A program made the translations under genes and the position numbers. A stretch of 64,000 bases of DNA. It comes from Acidimicrobiia bacterium. Lineage in GTDB: Bacteria; Actinomycetota; Acidimicrobiia; Acidimicrobiales; Bin134. Below, piece by piece: positions 7,123 to 16,195 of this stretch (positions are counted from its first letter, which is position 1; each line of letters starts with the position of its first letter). The notes below the pieces were generated by a model. It was not told where the DNA came from, searched no databases, and was given only the letters and a program-made list of their open reading frames with translations. The stretch covers positions 1 through 64,000 of the forward strand of contig JAJDYU010000069.1 in assembly GCA_022825005.1 (NCBI GenBank), in the 5' to 3' direction.

Positions 7123-9275
7123 GTGACGCAACTGCACGAACCACCGTCGACATCAGTCAAATCGCAGAGATCGCGAATGTTGGTCGTTCCGCCGTGGGCA
7201 ACTGGCGTAAGCGCCGCTCTGATTTCCCAGTAGCAGATTCAAGCGGGAGATTCGGCCTCATTGAAGTTGAGCGGTGGTTGATCGAGAACGGCAAGATCGA
7301 TTCTCGCGTCCCTACGGAGTTCCACCTGTGGTCCCTCATCGACAGCTTGCGGAACTTTGGCTTGCAGGCAGATCAGATCACCAGGCTGCTTGTGTCAATG
7401 CTTGTCTACTTGGAAGCCTGCGACATGTCGCCTCGTCCACGTGGTCAACTTGCGACCGCGGTAACTGTCGACGATAACGACCACTGGAGGTGCTTGAGTC
7501 AAGTTCCAGCAGATGAGGTGGCCAAGGAATTGCGTAGAGCCGCTAGGAACATCGAAGAGGCCAACCCAGCGCTGGAGGGGTTGCTCGTGAATGGCCTCTC
7601 GGTGGCAACTTCCCTGCCGGACGACCAACTGGTGTCGCTGATCGAGAACTTTCAGGCATGTACTGACGAAGCCTCTCCACGGATCTCATTGTTCAATAGG
7701 GTTGTCAGCAGGGCTGGCAAGCTTGACCTGTTTCGGGGCGAACACTCAACCCCTGCCGACATTGCAGAACTCATGGTTCAGTTGGTTCGTCAAGATGCCA
7801 GAAAGGTGTGCGACTTGGCCTGCGGGGAAGGCGGCTTGCTCTCCTCGGCAGCGCTCAGAATTCAGCCTCGAGACTCGAATCCAATTGAACTCGTTGGCTT
7901 CGAAATCGATGAGGATGCTCTGAGGTTCGCTAGATCGCGCTTCTTCCTTGAGGGCGTCGCTACTGAACTTCGATTGGAAGACGCCCTCCGGGTACCTCTG
8001 GAGGATCTGCCCAACGCCGACGTTGTTCTCCTTGACCCTCCTCTTGCCAGGAGGAACTGGGGGGATGCTGATCTCTACCTAGATGAGCGATGGAAGTTTG
8101 GAGCTCCCCCGAGATCCAACGCAGACCTCGCGTGGATACAACTTGCTGTGCAGTGTCTTTCGGAGAGTGGGGTCGCGGTGGTGGGCGCCTCTCCCGGGAC
8201 GGCGTATCGCGGCAATCGCGAAGCAGAGATTCGACACTCAATGCTTGAGAATGGGGTGGTCAAGGCTGTCATCCAACTACCGGGGCGGCTGCGTACCGAG
8301 ACATCGGTCCCTGTATATCTGTGGATTCTGCAACCCCCGCGAGCCGACGTTGACAGCGTCATACTCATTGACGCGTCGACCCTTGGCACGCCAAGCCGGT
8401 CTAGAAGTGAGCTCAGCTCAGAAGACATCGACCGAATTGCACGAGCACTTCAGGCGTGTGAGGTAGGCAGGCATGAGGATCCGGAGATTGCTTGGGTTGT
8501 AAGCACCACAGAGATAATCGCCAATGACGCAATTCTTGAGCCGAAGATGTACCAACCCATCCCTGAGGTGGACCGTGAGGGCATTCGCAGCCGTTCCCAG
8601 GAACTCAAGGCAAAGCTGCTTGATGCTGCCGGGGACGGCGCAGATGCAATCAAGCAACTCTTGGCCCCCCGCGAGGAGACGGGAGGCACCGCTTCAATGA
8701 GTGCTCGCGCCTTGAGAGAAGTTGCGGAGATACAACGAGGGACCAAAACAGCCGAATCCGACAATGCAGACGACGGACCCCTCTTGATCGGCGTTCCCGA
8801 GGTTTCCGGAAGAGGTGTTAGCTCGCCAAGGTTCGTCTGGAAGGAAGAATCCTCGGCACCGCTCCTAGAGGTCCAAGAGAGTGATGTCGTCTTGGCCCTT
8901 AGAGGCAATCCCGGTAGTTCAATTCTTGCCACTGGGAATTATGAGGGAGCGGCCATCGACCAAGGGTGTGCGCTGATACGCCCGAATGGCGACGAGGTCA
9001 CTGGTCCGTGGGTCTATCTCTGGACACAGTCGAGACAGTTTCTCAATCAAGTCTCAAGATCTACCACTGGTGTGACGCTGCCAACGCTCAGCATTCGGGC
9101 TGTGAGCGACCTCACCATTCCCATCCCCACCGCTGAACAGCTAGACGAGGCCGAACAGATTTTGGGCCGGTTCAACGAAGCCCTGGAGAGAGTTGCTGAG
9201 TTGCAGTCGGATCTGACAGAGCTTCGAAAACTTGAGGTCGACCTTCTGATCTCTCAAGAAGGTGGCACCAAATGA
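7119..9275 (+). CDS. HTH / N6-adenine methyltransferase-like / specificity-domain fusion
   Basis: A 718-residue protein with three parts. Residues about 10-60 form a helix-turn-helix DNA-binding domain (SQIAEIANVGRSAVGNWRKR). Residues about 190-470 are a HsdM-like Rossmann methyltransferase domain with motif I DLACGEGG at 232-239 and motif IV DPPL at 306-309. Residues about 530-718 look like half of an HsdS subunit: a target recognition domain beginning LREVAEIQRG and ending in a coiled coil. Canonical HsdM motifs are DPACGTGG and NPPF/Y, so catalysis may be weakened or lost. It resembles a type IIG or PglX-style methylase-specificity protein without its own nuclease. The overlapping NYN gene could supply that activity. 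Base composition is less GC-rich than the flanking housekeeping genes. Confidence 0.82.
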   Translation: MSDATARTTVDISQIAEIANVGRSAVGNWRKRRSDFPVADSSGRFGLIEVERWLIENGKIDSRVPTEFHLWSLIDSLRNFGLQADQITRLLVSMLVYLEACDMSPRPRGQLATAVTVDDNDHWRCLSQVPADEVAKELRRAARNIEEANPALEGLLVNGLSVATSLPDDQLVSLIENFQACTDEASPRISLFNRVVSRAGKLDLFRGEHSTPADIAELMVQLVRQDARKVCDLACGEGGLLSSAALRIQPRDSNPIELVGFEIDEDALRFARSRFFLEGVATELRLEDALRVPLEDLPNADVVLLDPPLARRNWGDADLYLDERWKFGAPPRSNADLAWIQLAVQCLSESGVAVVGASPGTAYRGNREAEIRHSMLENGVVKAVIQLPGRLRTETSVPVYLWILQPPRADVDSVILIDASTLGTPSRSRSELSSEDIDRIARALQACEVGRHEDPEIAWVVSTTEIIANDAILEPKMYQPIPEVDREGIRSRSQELKAKLLDAAGDGADAIKQLLAPREETGGTASMSARALREVAEIQRGTKTAESDNADDGPLLIGVPEVSGRGVSSPRFVWKEESSAPLLEVQESDVVLALRGNPGSSILATGNYEGAAIDQGCALIRPNGDEVTGPWVYLWTQSRQFLNQVSRSTTGVTLPTLSIRAVSDLTIPIPTAEQLDEAEQILGRFNEALERVAELQSDLTELRKLEVDLLISQEGGTK

Positions 9276-9336
9276 AAGGGTGTGTGGCGTTGTCCCTGGT
9301 CATAGCATCCACCCTCGGGTTGGGAGGTAGAACCCT

Positions 9337-11445
9337 GTGAATGCCAGCACCCATCAACAGCTAGCTAATTTCATTTGGAAGATCTGCAACTTGCTGAGAG
9401 GGCCCTACAAGCGCAACGAGTACCGGAAGGTGATCTTGCCGTTGACTGTGCTTCGGCGGTTCGACTGCGTTCTTGCAGGCACCAAGCAGGCGGTGCTCGC
9501 CGCACATGATCAGCACGCCGGCCAGCCGGACACTGTCCGCGAGCAGCTTTTGGAGGCGGCCTCGGGGCTTCCGTTCTACAACACGTCGAAGCTGGATTTC
9601 GACCGGCTACTGGACGACCCGAATCTGCTGGCTCAGAACCTCAACTCCTACATAGGCGGCTTCTCAGAGAACGTTCGGGAGGTCATCGAGCGGTTTGGAT
9701 TCGCTGATCACATCGCCCGCATGGACGAGAAGAACCTGCTGTACGAAGTGGTCAAGGCATTCGCCGGGGTAGACCTGTCGGTGGAGCGCGTCGACAACCT
9801 GCAGATGGGCTACGTGTTCGAAGAGCTCATCCGCATCGGGGCTGAGCAATCCAACGAGGAGGCGGGGGAGCACTTCACGCCGCGAGAGGTGATCCGGCTG
9901 ATGGTCAGCTTGCTGCTTTCACCCGAGCGCGACTTGGGCAGGAGTCATGTCGTCAAAACGATTTACGACCCTGCTTGCGGAACAGGCGGGATGCTGTCTG
10001 TGGCAGAGGAGTATCTGCTGGAGCACAACCGGGAGTCGCGCCCGATTCTGTACGGGCAGGACTACAACGACGAAGCCTGGGCAGTGTGCAAATCCGACAT
10101 GCTGCTCAAGGGCCAGGACGCAGACAACATCATCCGTGGCGACACCTTTACCAGCGACGGTTTCCAACGGCATCCCGACGGTAAGCCATGGACGTTCGAC
10201 TACATGCTCGCCAATCCCCCTTTCGGAGTGGAGTGGAAGCAGCAGCGCCAGGTCATCGAGCGTGAGCACGACACACTCGGATACGACGGGAGGTTCGGTG
10301 CCGGCACACCGAGGATCAACGACGGTTCGCTGCTGTTCCTACAGCACATGCTGTCCAAAAGGCAGCCTGTCGGCGACGACGGTAGGGGCGGCAGCCGCAT
10401 CGCCATTGTGTTCAACGGATCACCGCTGTTCACCGGAGACGCGGGAAGCGGTGAGAGCGACATCAGACGGTGGATCATCGAGAATGACTGGCTGGAAGCG
10501 ATAGTGGCCCTGCCCGACCAGATGTTCTACAACACCGGCATCTCCACCTACATCTGGATACTGACCAATCGCAAAGAGGAACACCGCAAGGGCAAGGTGC
10601 AGCTCATCGACGGTCGCCAGTTCTTCGAGAAGATGCGCAAAAGCCTCGGCAACAAGCGCAACGAACTCTCCCCAGCCCAAATTGACGACCTGACCGTCGT
10701 TCACGGCAACTTCATCGACGGTGAAGCTCGCGACTTCACAGACGAAGACCCCGTTACCCACCAGCCCCGCACCCGCCCTCGCGCCGTCAGCAAGATTTTC
10801 GACAACAGCGACTTCGGCTACCAGAAGATCACCGTAGAGCGGCCACTGCGCTTGAACTTCGCAGCCACCTCTGAGCGCATCGCCCGACTGGAAGACGAAA
10901 AAGCACTCATCAACCTAGCCACCAGCAAGAAAAGAGCAGGCCCGCAACACGACGCTGAGGTAGCCGCGGGCAAGAAACGCCAACTGCTGATCCGCGCTCT
11001 GGTGGAAGCAGTCGCGGACGAAACAGACGGCGAATTGTTCTCCGACCGCGACACGTTTCTCAAAGCCCTTGACAGCACAGCAAGGGCCACCGGCGTGAAG
11101 CTGGCAACACCGGAGCGCAAAGCCATCCTCTCCGCGTTGAGCGAACGCGATCCCAACGCCGCAATCTGTACAGACAGAAACGGCGACCCCGAACCAGACA
11201 CAGAGCTACGCGATACAGAAACCGTCCCGCTGCTCGAAGACATACGCGAATACATGGCCCGCGAAGTCCTGCCCCACGTCCCTGACGCATGGGTGGACCA
11301 CTCCAAGACCAAGTTCGGCTATGAAATCCCTCTCAGCAGGCACTTCTACATCTACGAACCACCCCGCCCACTTGACGAAATCGAAGCCGACCTGCAAGCG
11401 CTCGAACACGAAATCGTTGGAATGCTCGCAGAAGTCACCTCATGA
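9337..11445 (+). CDS. hsdM: Type I restriction-modification methyltransferase subunit
   Basis: A 702-residue HsdM. The N-terminal HsdM_N-type helical domain (NFIWKICNLLRG ... VILPLTVLRRFDCVL) is followed by a full N6-adenine methyltransferase domain with motif I DPACGTGG at 211-218 and motif IV NPPF at 293-296, both intact. It would methylate adenine in the target chosen by HsdS. A GTG start at 9337 follows GGGAGG. The protein has a long C-terminal extension compared with enterobacterial HsdM of about 530 residues; similar long forms are common in other type I systems. Its stop overlaps the start of hsdS (ATGA). Confidence 0.96.
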   Translation: MNASTHQQLANFIWKICNLLRGPYKRNEYRKVILPLTVLRRFDCVLAGTKQAVLAAHDQHAGQPDTVREQLLEAASGLPFYNTSKLDFDRLLDDPNLLAQNLNSYIGGFSENVREVIERFGFADHIARMDEKNLLYEVVKAFAGVDLSVERVDNLQMGYVFEELIRIGAEQSNEEAGEHFTPREVIRLMVSLLLSPERDLGRSHVVKTIYDPACGTGGMLSVAEEYLLEHNRESRPILYGQDYNDEAWAVCKSDMLLKGQDADNIIRGDTFTSDGFQRHPDGKPWTFDYMLANPPFGVEWKQQRQVIEREHDTLGYDGRFGAGTPRINDGSLLFLQHMLSKRQPVGDDGRGGSRIAIVFNGSPLFTGDAGSGESDIRRWIIENDWLEAIVALPDQMFYNTGISTYIWILTNRKEEHRKGKVQLIDGRQFFEKMRKSLGNKRNELSPAQIDDLTVVHGNFIDGEARDFTDEDPVTHQPRTRPRAVSKIFDNSDFGYQKITVERPLRLNFAATSERIARLEDEKALINLATSKKRAGPQHDAEVAAGKKRQLLIRALVEAVADETDGELFSDRDTFLKALDSTARATGVKLATPERKAILSALSERDPNAAICTDRNGDPEPDTELRDTETVPLLEDIREYMAREVLPHVPDAWVDHSKTKFGYEIPLSRHFYIYEPPRPLDEIEADLQALEHEIVGMLAEVTS

Positions 11446-12833
11446 AGCAGCCGTACCCACGTTACAAATTCTCGGGCGTTCATTGGTTGGGAGATGTGCC
11501 GGAGCATTGGGACTTGGTGCAACTCGGGCGCCTCGGATCTTTCTTCAAGGGAGGTGGAGGAACAAAGGAAGACGAAATCGAGGGCGGTTTCCCTTGTATC
11601 CGCTACGGAGACCTCTACACGCAGCATCAGTTCTCGATTAAACGCAGCCGAGCTGGGATCGCTGAAACGAGCACAAGCAAATACCGCCGTTTGCGATATG
11701 GAGACCTTCTGTTCGCTGGTTCGGGAGAGACCATTGAGGAAATCGGAAAATCAGCGGTCAATTTGATCAAAGGCCCTGCATATTGCGGTGGTGATGTAAT
11801 TGGATTTCGACCAGCTGTGAACGTTGACGCGACCTTCTTCGGTTACGCAGCCGACTGTCACTCAGCCATCTACCAGAAGGCGTGCATGGGACGGGGAGTG
11901 ACCGTGATGCACATCTACAGCAGCGAACTCAAACACTTGCTCATCCCCCTTCCGCCTTGTGAAGAACAACGTGCCATAGCCGAGTTCCTTGACCGTGAGA
12001 CTGCAAAGGTGGATGCCCTCGTAAAGAGGAAGCAGTTATTGATTGACAGGCTTGCCGAATATCGGACTGGGCTCATCACCCAGACGGTGACAAAAGGGCT
12101 GCCACCTGATGTCTCCGGAGCCGAAGGGTTCGACTCGTCGCCGCCAATGAAGCCGTCAGGAGTGGAATGGTTGGGGGAAGTGCCTGAGCACTGGAACGTT
12201 TCCTCGCTCGGACGGCTTGGCTTGTTCTTCAAAGGCGGTGGTGGAACCAAAGAAGATGAGGTAGAGGGGGGAATTCCATGCGTGCGTTACGGCGACCTAT
12301 ATACGCAGCACGAGTTCCACATCAGACAGAGCCGAGCAGGAATCAGCGAAGACAGCACCAAGAAATACCGGCAACTCCAATTTGGTGACCTCCTACTCGC
12401 AGGGTCGGGTGAAACCCTCAACGAAATTGGCAAATCTGCGGTGAACCTGATCGCGGGCCGCGCCTACTGCGGTGGTGATGTCATCGTGTTCAGACCCATT
12501 TGCGAGATAGATGCGACTTTCCTCGGTTACGCCGCTGACTGTCTCCCCGCCATCTACCAGAAGGCGTGTATGGGGCGGGGCGTTACCGTGATGCACATTT
12601 ACAGCAGCGAACTCAAGCAATTGCGGATGCCCATTCCACCGATAGACGAGCAGCGTGCTATCGGCACCTTTCTTGATCGCCAAAATGAACGCATCGAGAC
12701 TCTGATTTCCCAGGTAGAGGGTGCGATAGAGCGGTTGCATGAGTACCGGGCGGCTCTGATTGCTGCGGCTGTGACCGGGAAAATCGACGTGAGAAACTAT
12801 GCCCTGATCGAGACAGAGGGTAGTGCAGCGTGA
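11442..12833 (+). CDS. hsdS: Type I restriction-modification specificity subunit with duplicated TRD
   Basis: A 463-residue HsdS with two target recognition domains and two coiled-coil spacers. The two halves are strikingly alike: the segment from residue 21 (EHWDLVQLGR) to about 185 and the one from 249 (EHWNVSSLGR) to about 413 share roughly three quarters of residues by hand alignment, including KGGGGTKEDE, RYGDLYTQH and the block from KACMGRGVTV to YSSELK. Most type I S subunits carry two unrelated TRDs and read asymmetric sites. Start and stop codons overlap hsdM and hsdR, so the three genes form one translationally coupled unit. Confidence 0.96.
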   Translation: MKQPYPRYKFSGVHWLGDVPEHWDLVQLGRLGSFFKGGGGTKEDEIEGGFPCIRYGDLYTQHQFSIKRSRAGIAETSTSKYRRLRYGDLLFAGSGETIEEIGKSAVNLIKGPAYCGGDVIGFRPAVNVDATFFGYAADCHSAIYQKACMGRGVTVMHIYSSELKHLLIPLPPCEEQRAIAEFLDRETAKVDALVKRKQLLIDRLAEYRTGLITQTVTKGLPPDVSGAEGFDSSPPMKPSGVEWLGEVPEHWNVSSLGRLGLFFKGGGGTKEDEVEGGIPCVRYGDLYTQHEFHIRQSRAGISEDSTKKYRQLQFGDLLLAGSGETLNEIGKSAVNLIAGRAYCGGDVIVFRPICEIDATFLGYAADCLPAIYQKACMGRGVTVMHIYSSELKQLRMPIPPIDEQRAIGTFLDRQNERIETLISQVEGAIERLHEYRAALIAAAVTGKIDVRNYALIETEGSAA

Positions 12834-15800
12834 CTAGCCAGACGAACGAGAGGGCGTTTGAATCGACGGTGGAGTCGATGCTGGTCGAGGGCGGCTGGCA
12901 CAGAGGCGATGTTGGCGAGTGGGATGTGGAGCGGGCTGTGTTCCCTGCCCGCGTGGTCGTATTCCTACGGGCCGCTCAGCCTGCGTTGTGGGGTCAGTTG
13001 GCCACGCAGCACGGTGAGAGTCTGGCTGAGATGGTTGTGGACCAGCTGGCGAAGCAGCTTGACATTAAGGGGACTCTTGGGGTGCTGCGGCAGGGCTTCA
13101 AGTTTCAGGGCAAGACGTTGCAGATGGCGTTCTTCAAGCCAGCCAACAAGCTCAACCCTGATGCCATGGCGCAGTTCGGACTGAATGAACTCACGGTGAC
13201 GCGTCAGGTTCGGTGCCATCCCGACAAGGGCGACACCATCGATTTGTTGTTCGCTCTAAACGGAGTGCCGGTGGCTACCTGCGAGCTAAAGAACCCGATG
13301 ACAGGTCAGACCTGTCGGAATGCCATTCGTCAGTACAAGGAGGATCGCGACCCCAACGCACCTGTGTTCAAGTTCTCCAAACGCGCCCTAGTGCATTTCG
13401 CCGCTGACACCGACGAGGTTCACATGGCCACGCGGCTAGCAAAAAACAAGACTCGATTCTTGCCGTTCAACCGGGGCAGCGCCCCCGGCGACATCAGGTG
13501 CGGGGCGGGCAACCCGGAGCATCCGTCGGGCTACCGCAGCGGCTACTTCTGGCAGGAGGTTCTTGAACGCGACCGTTTCCTGGACATCTTGGGCCATTAC
13601 ATGTTCTTGGAGCGCCGCGACGAGAAGATCTACGACAAGGATGGAGGTGCACGCACCGTAAGGCGGGAGACGTTGGTGTTCCCCCGCTACCACCAACTCG
13701 ACTCAGTGGACAGTCTGGTGGAGACGGCTCGAGTAGAGGGGGCTGGGAACAACTACCTCATCCAGCATTCGGCGGGCAGTGGAAAGACAAACAGCATCTC
13801 GTGGCTGTCGCACCGGCTGGCGAGCCTCCACACCGACACCGACGACAAGGTGTTCGACTGTGTTCTGGTCATCACAGATCGGCGTGTCCTCGACCGGCAG
13901 CTTCAAGACGCCATCTACCAGATCGAACACGCCCAGGGTGTTGTCCAGGCCATCGACGAGGATTCGAAACAACTAGCCCAGGCTCTTGTGGACGGGACGA
14001 AGATCGTGATTACGACCTTGCAGAAATTCCCGTTCGTCATGCAGGGCCTGCTGTCCATCGCCGGCGCTGGCTCTCCCAACGCACCCAACCCAGATGAGCT
14101 GCTCCAAACAACGGAGTGGAGACAGAAGATCGCCGGGCGGCGTTATGCGGTAATCGTCGATGAGGCACATTCCAGTCAGACCGGGGAGAGTGCCCGCGAC
14201 ATGAAGGCGATCCTGGGCGAGCGCTCACGGTCGGCTTTGGAAAGTGTTGATGACTGGGAAGATGGACTGAATGCTGTGGTGGAGTCCCGCGGCCCGCAAC
14301 CGAACTTGTCGTTCTTCGCGTTCACTGCCACCCCCAAGGGCAAGACCATTGAGCTTTTTGGACGGCACGGAACCGGCGCCAATCCCGAGGCGTTTCACGT
14401 TTACAGCATGCGCCAAGCGATCGAGGAGGGTTTCATCCTCGATGTGCTGCGGAACTACACCGACTACGACACCTACTACAGGATCGCTAGAAATGCCGCG
14501 GATGACCCCGAGTACCCGGAGCGCCGTGCGGCTAGGGCCCTCAGCAAGTACGCGTCGATCCATCCCCACAACCTCGCCCAGAAGACCGAGGTCATCATCG
14601 AGCACTTCCGCGCCAATGTCAGGCACCGCATGAACGGCAAGGCCAAGGCGATGGTGGTTACGTCGTCGCGGCTCCACGCCGTGCGCTACATGCGGGCCTT
14701 CGAGGAATATATCAACCAGAAGGGATACACCGACATACGCCCACTAGTTGCGTTCAGCGGTACCGTCACCGACCCCGACACCGGCAAGGACTACACCGAG
14801 CCCGGTATGAACACCGACATTGTGAGCGGCAAAGCGATCAGCGAGTCGGCGCTGCCAGCCCGGTTCGACTCGCCCTACTACCAGATTCTCCTCGTGGCCG
14901 AGAAGTACCAGACCGGTTTCGACCAGCCGTTGTTGCAGGCGATGTACGTCGACAAGCGCCTCGATGGGGTCCAGGCCGTGCAAACCCTGTCGCGCCTCAA
15001 TCGGGTCGCTCCTGGCAAGAGTGACCCGTTCGTGTTGGATTTCGTCAACGACCCCGATGACATTGGTGCGGCCTTCGCCCCCTACTACGACCAGACCCAG
15101 CTCGAAGCCCAATCAGACCCGATCTTGCTCGACGGACTCAAGTACGAACTCGATGAGATGCAGGTGTACCACCACGACGAAGTGGAGCGGTTCGCCCAAG
15201 TGTACTTCCAGCCATTCGACAAACGCCAAGACGGCGACCACGCGCGGTTGGTACTGGAACTTCAGCCCGCTGTCGGCAGGTTCAGGCACCTCGAAGAGGA
15301 CGAGCAAGCTAGGTTCCGCGATCGGCTCGGAGCGTTTGTCCGACTCTACTCGTACATCAGCCAGATCATCCCGTATGCCGACAGCGACCTCGAGCAACTC
15401 GCAGCATTCGCCAGAAGGCTGCTGCCCAGCCTCCGCGACGGCATGGTGGAGCAGTTGCGCCTTGAAGACGAGGTTGAGTTGGAGTACTACCGCCTACAGC
15501 ATGTCTCCACTGGGGCGATCGACCTCGACGACGAGGGAACAATGGTCAGGAGTCCTATCGAGGTGGGCACCGGCCGCACCGAGGAAGACGAGGCCCCGCT
15601 TTCAGAGATCATCGCCAACCTCAACGACCGATTCGGCACGGCTTTTGACGATTCAGACCGGCTGTTCTTCGAGCAGATACAAGAAGACGGGGTCAACAAC
15701 GAGAACATCAGCCAGACCGCCGAAGCCAACCCCTTCGAGAAGTTCGAACTCGCCATGCGCCAAGAACTGCCGAAACTGATGATCGAACGCATGGCCGACA

Positions 15801-15901
15801 ACGACGAAATCGTCAAACGCTGCCTCAACGACCCCGACTTCCGAGAAATAGTCTTCGCTGGCCTAGCCAGAGGCATCTACGAAACAGTCACCGCCCAGTA
15901 A
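12830..15901 (+). CDS. hsdR: Type I restriction endonuclease subunit
   Basis: A 1023-residue HsdR, the ATP-dependent translocase and nuclease that cuts unmodified DNA. The N-terminal PD-(D/E)xK nuclease is visible as VATCELKNP with E152 and K154. The SF2 motor carries Walker A HSAGSGKT at 313-320 and the DEAH box at 444-447. A helicase C-terminal region follows (LLVAEKYQTGFDQPLL ... LSRLNR). The last 150 residues are the helical domain that docks to HsdM. All catalytic motifs are intact, so the system looks functional. The GTG start overlaps the hsdS stop. Confidence 0.96.
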   Translation: MTSQTNERAFESTVESMLVEGGWHRGDVGEWDVERAVFPARVVVFLRAAQPALWGQLATQHGESLAEMVVDQLAKQLDIKGTLGVLRQGFKFQGKTLQMAFFKPANKLNPDAMAQFGLNELTVTRQVRCHPDKGDTIDLLFALNGVPVATCELKNPMTGQTCRNAIRQYKEDRDPNAPVFKFSKRALVHFAADTDEVHMATRLAKNKTRFLPFNRGSAPGDIRCGAGNPEHPSGYRSGYFWQEVLERDRFLDILGHYMFLERRDEKIYDKDGGARTVRRETLVFPRYHQLDSVDSLVETARVEGAGNNYLIQHSAGSGKTNSISWLSHRLASLHTDTDDKVFDCVLVITDRRVLDRQLQDAIYQIEHAQGVVQAIDEDSKQLAQALVDGTKIVITTLQKFPFVMQGLLSIAGAGSPNAPNPDELLQTTEWRQKIAGRRYAVIVDEAHSSQTGESARDMKAILGERSRSALESVDDWEDGLNAVVESRGPQPNLSFFAFTATPKGKTIELFGRHGTGANPEAFHVYSMRQAIEEGFILDVLRNYTDYDTYYRIARNAADDPEYPERRAARALSKYASIHPHNLAQKTEVIIEHFRANVRHRMNGKAKAMVVTSSRLHAVRYMRAFEEYINQKGYTDIRPLVAFSGTVTDPDTGKDYTEPGMNTDIVSGKAISESALPARFDSPYYQILLVAEKYQTGFDQPLLQAMYVDKRLDGVQAVQTLSRLNRVAPGKSDPFVLDFVNDPDDIGAAFAPYYDQTQLEAQSDPILLDGLKYELDEMQVYHHDEVERFAQVYFQPFDKRQDGDHARLVLELQPAVGRFRHLEEDEQARFRDRLGAFVRLYSYISQIIPYADSDLEQLAAFARRLLPSLRDGMVEQLRLEDEVELEYYRLQHVSTGAIDLDDEGTMVRSPIEVGTGRTEEDEAPLSEIIANLNDRFGTAFDDSDRLFFEQIQEDGVNNENISQTAEANPFEKFELAMRQELPKLMIERMADNDEIVKRCLNDPDFREIVFAGLARGIYETVTAQ

Positions 15902-16020
15902 GGGTAGGCGGCCTGGCGAGTCGCCGCGACCAAGATGAAGGACTCACAACCGCGGGTGCCCATGCACGCTTGGCAAGGTGAAAGAGGTTCTGGCCGTCGA
16001 CCAGCACAATGGTGCGCATA

Positions 16021-16073
16021 ACAAAAAACACCCGCCCGGGGACGGATCAAAGCGATCCGTCCAGCGGGCGGGG
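16021..16073 (-). terminator. Rho-independent terminator for the minus-strand acetyltransferase
   Basis: A long two-part hairpin: CCCGCCC (16031-16037) pairs with GGGCGGG (16066-16072), and GACGGATC (16041-16048) with GATCCGTC (16054-16061). On the minus strand it is followed by a run of six T (complement of the A-run at 16023-16028). On the plus strand no T-run follows, so it terminates transcription coming from the acetyltransferase and not hsdR. The rest of the 15902-16195 spacer shows no gene. Confidence 0.8.
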
Positions 16074-16195
16074 AATGATGACTGAAAGGTAGCGCGAGAG
16101 CGATCGGATATCAACGCGCATTTCTATCTGACACTTACCTCAGTCTCGGCCTGCCCCTATGCCGGGCCCCGGTTTGAACAACCCAACTGAGAGCG

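Noticed and set aside
16021-16073. Terminator for hsdR
   Set aside because: The U-run needed for plus-strand termination is missing; the T-run is on the minus-strand side, so it serves the acetyltransferase.
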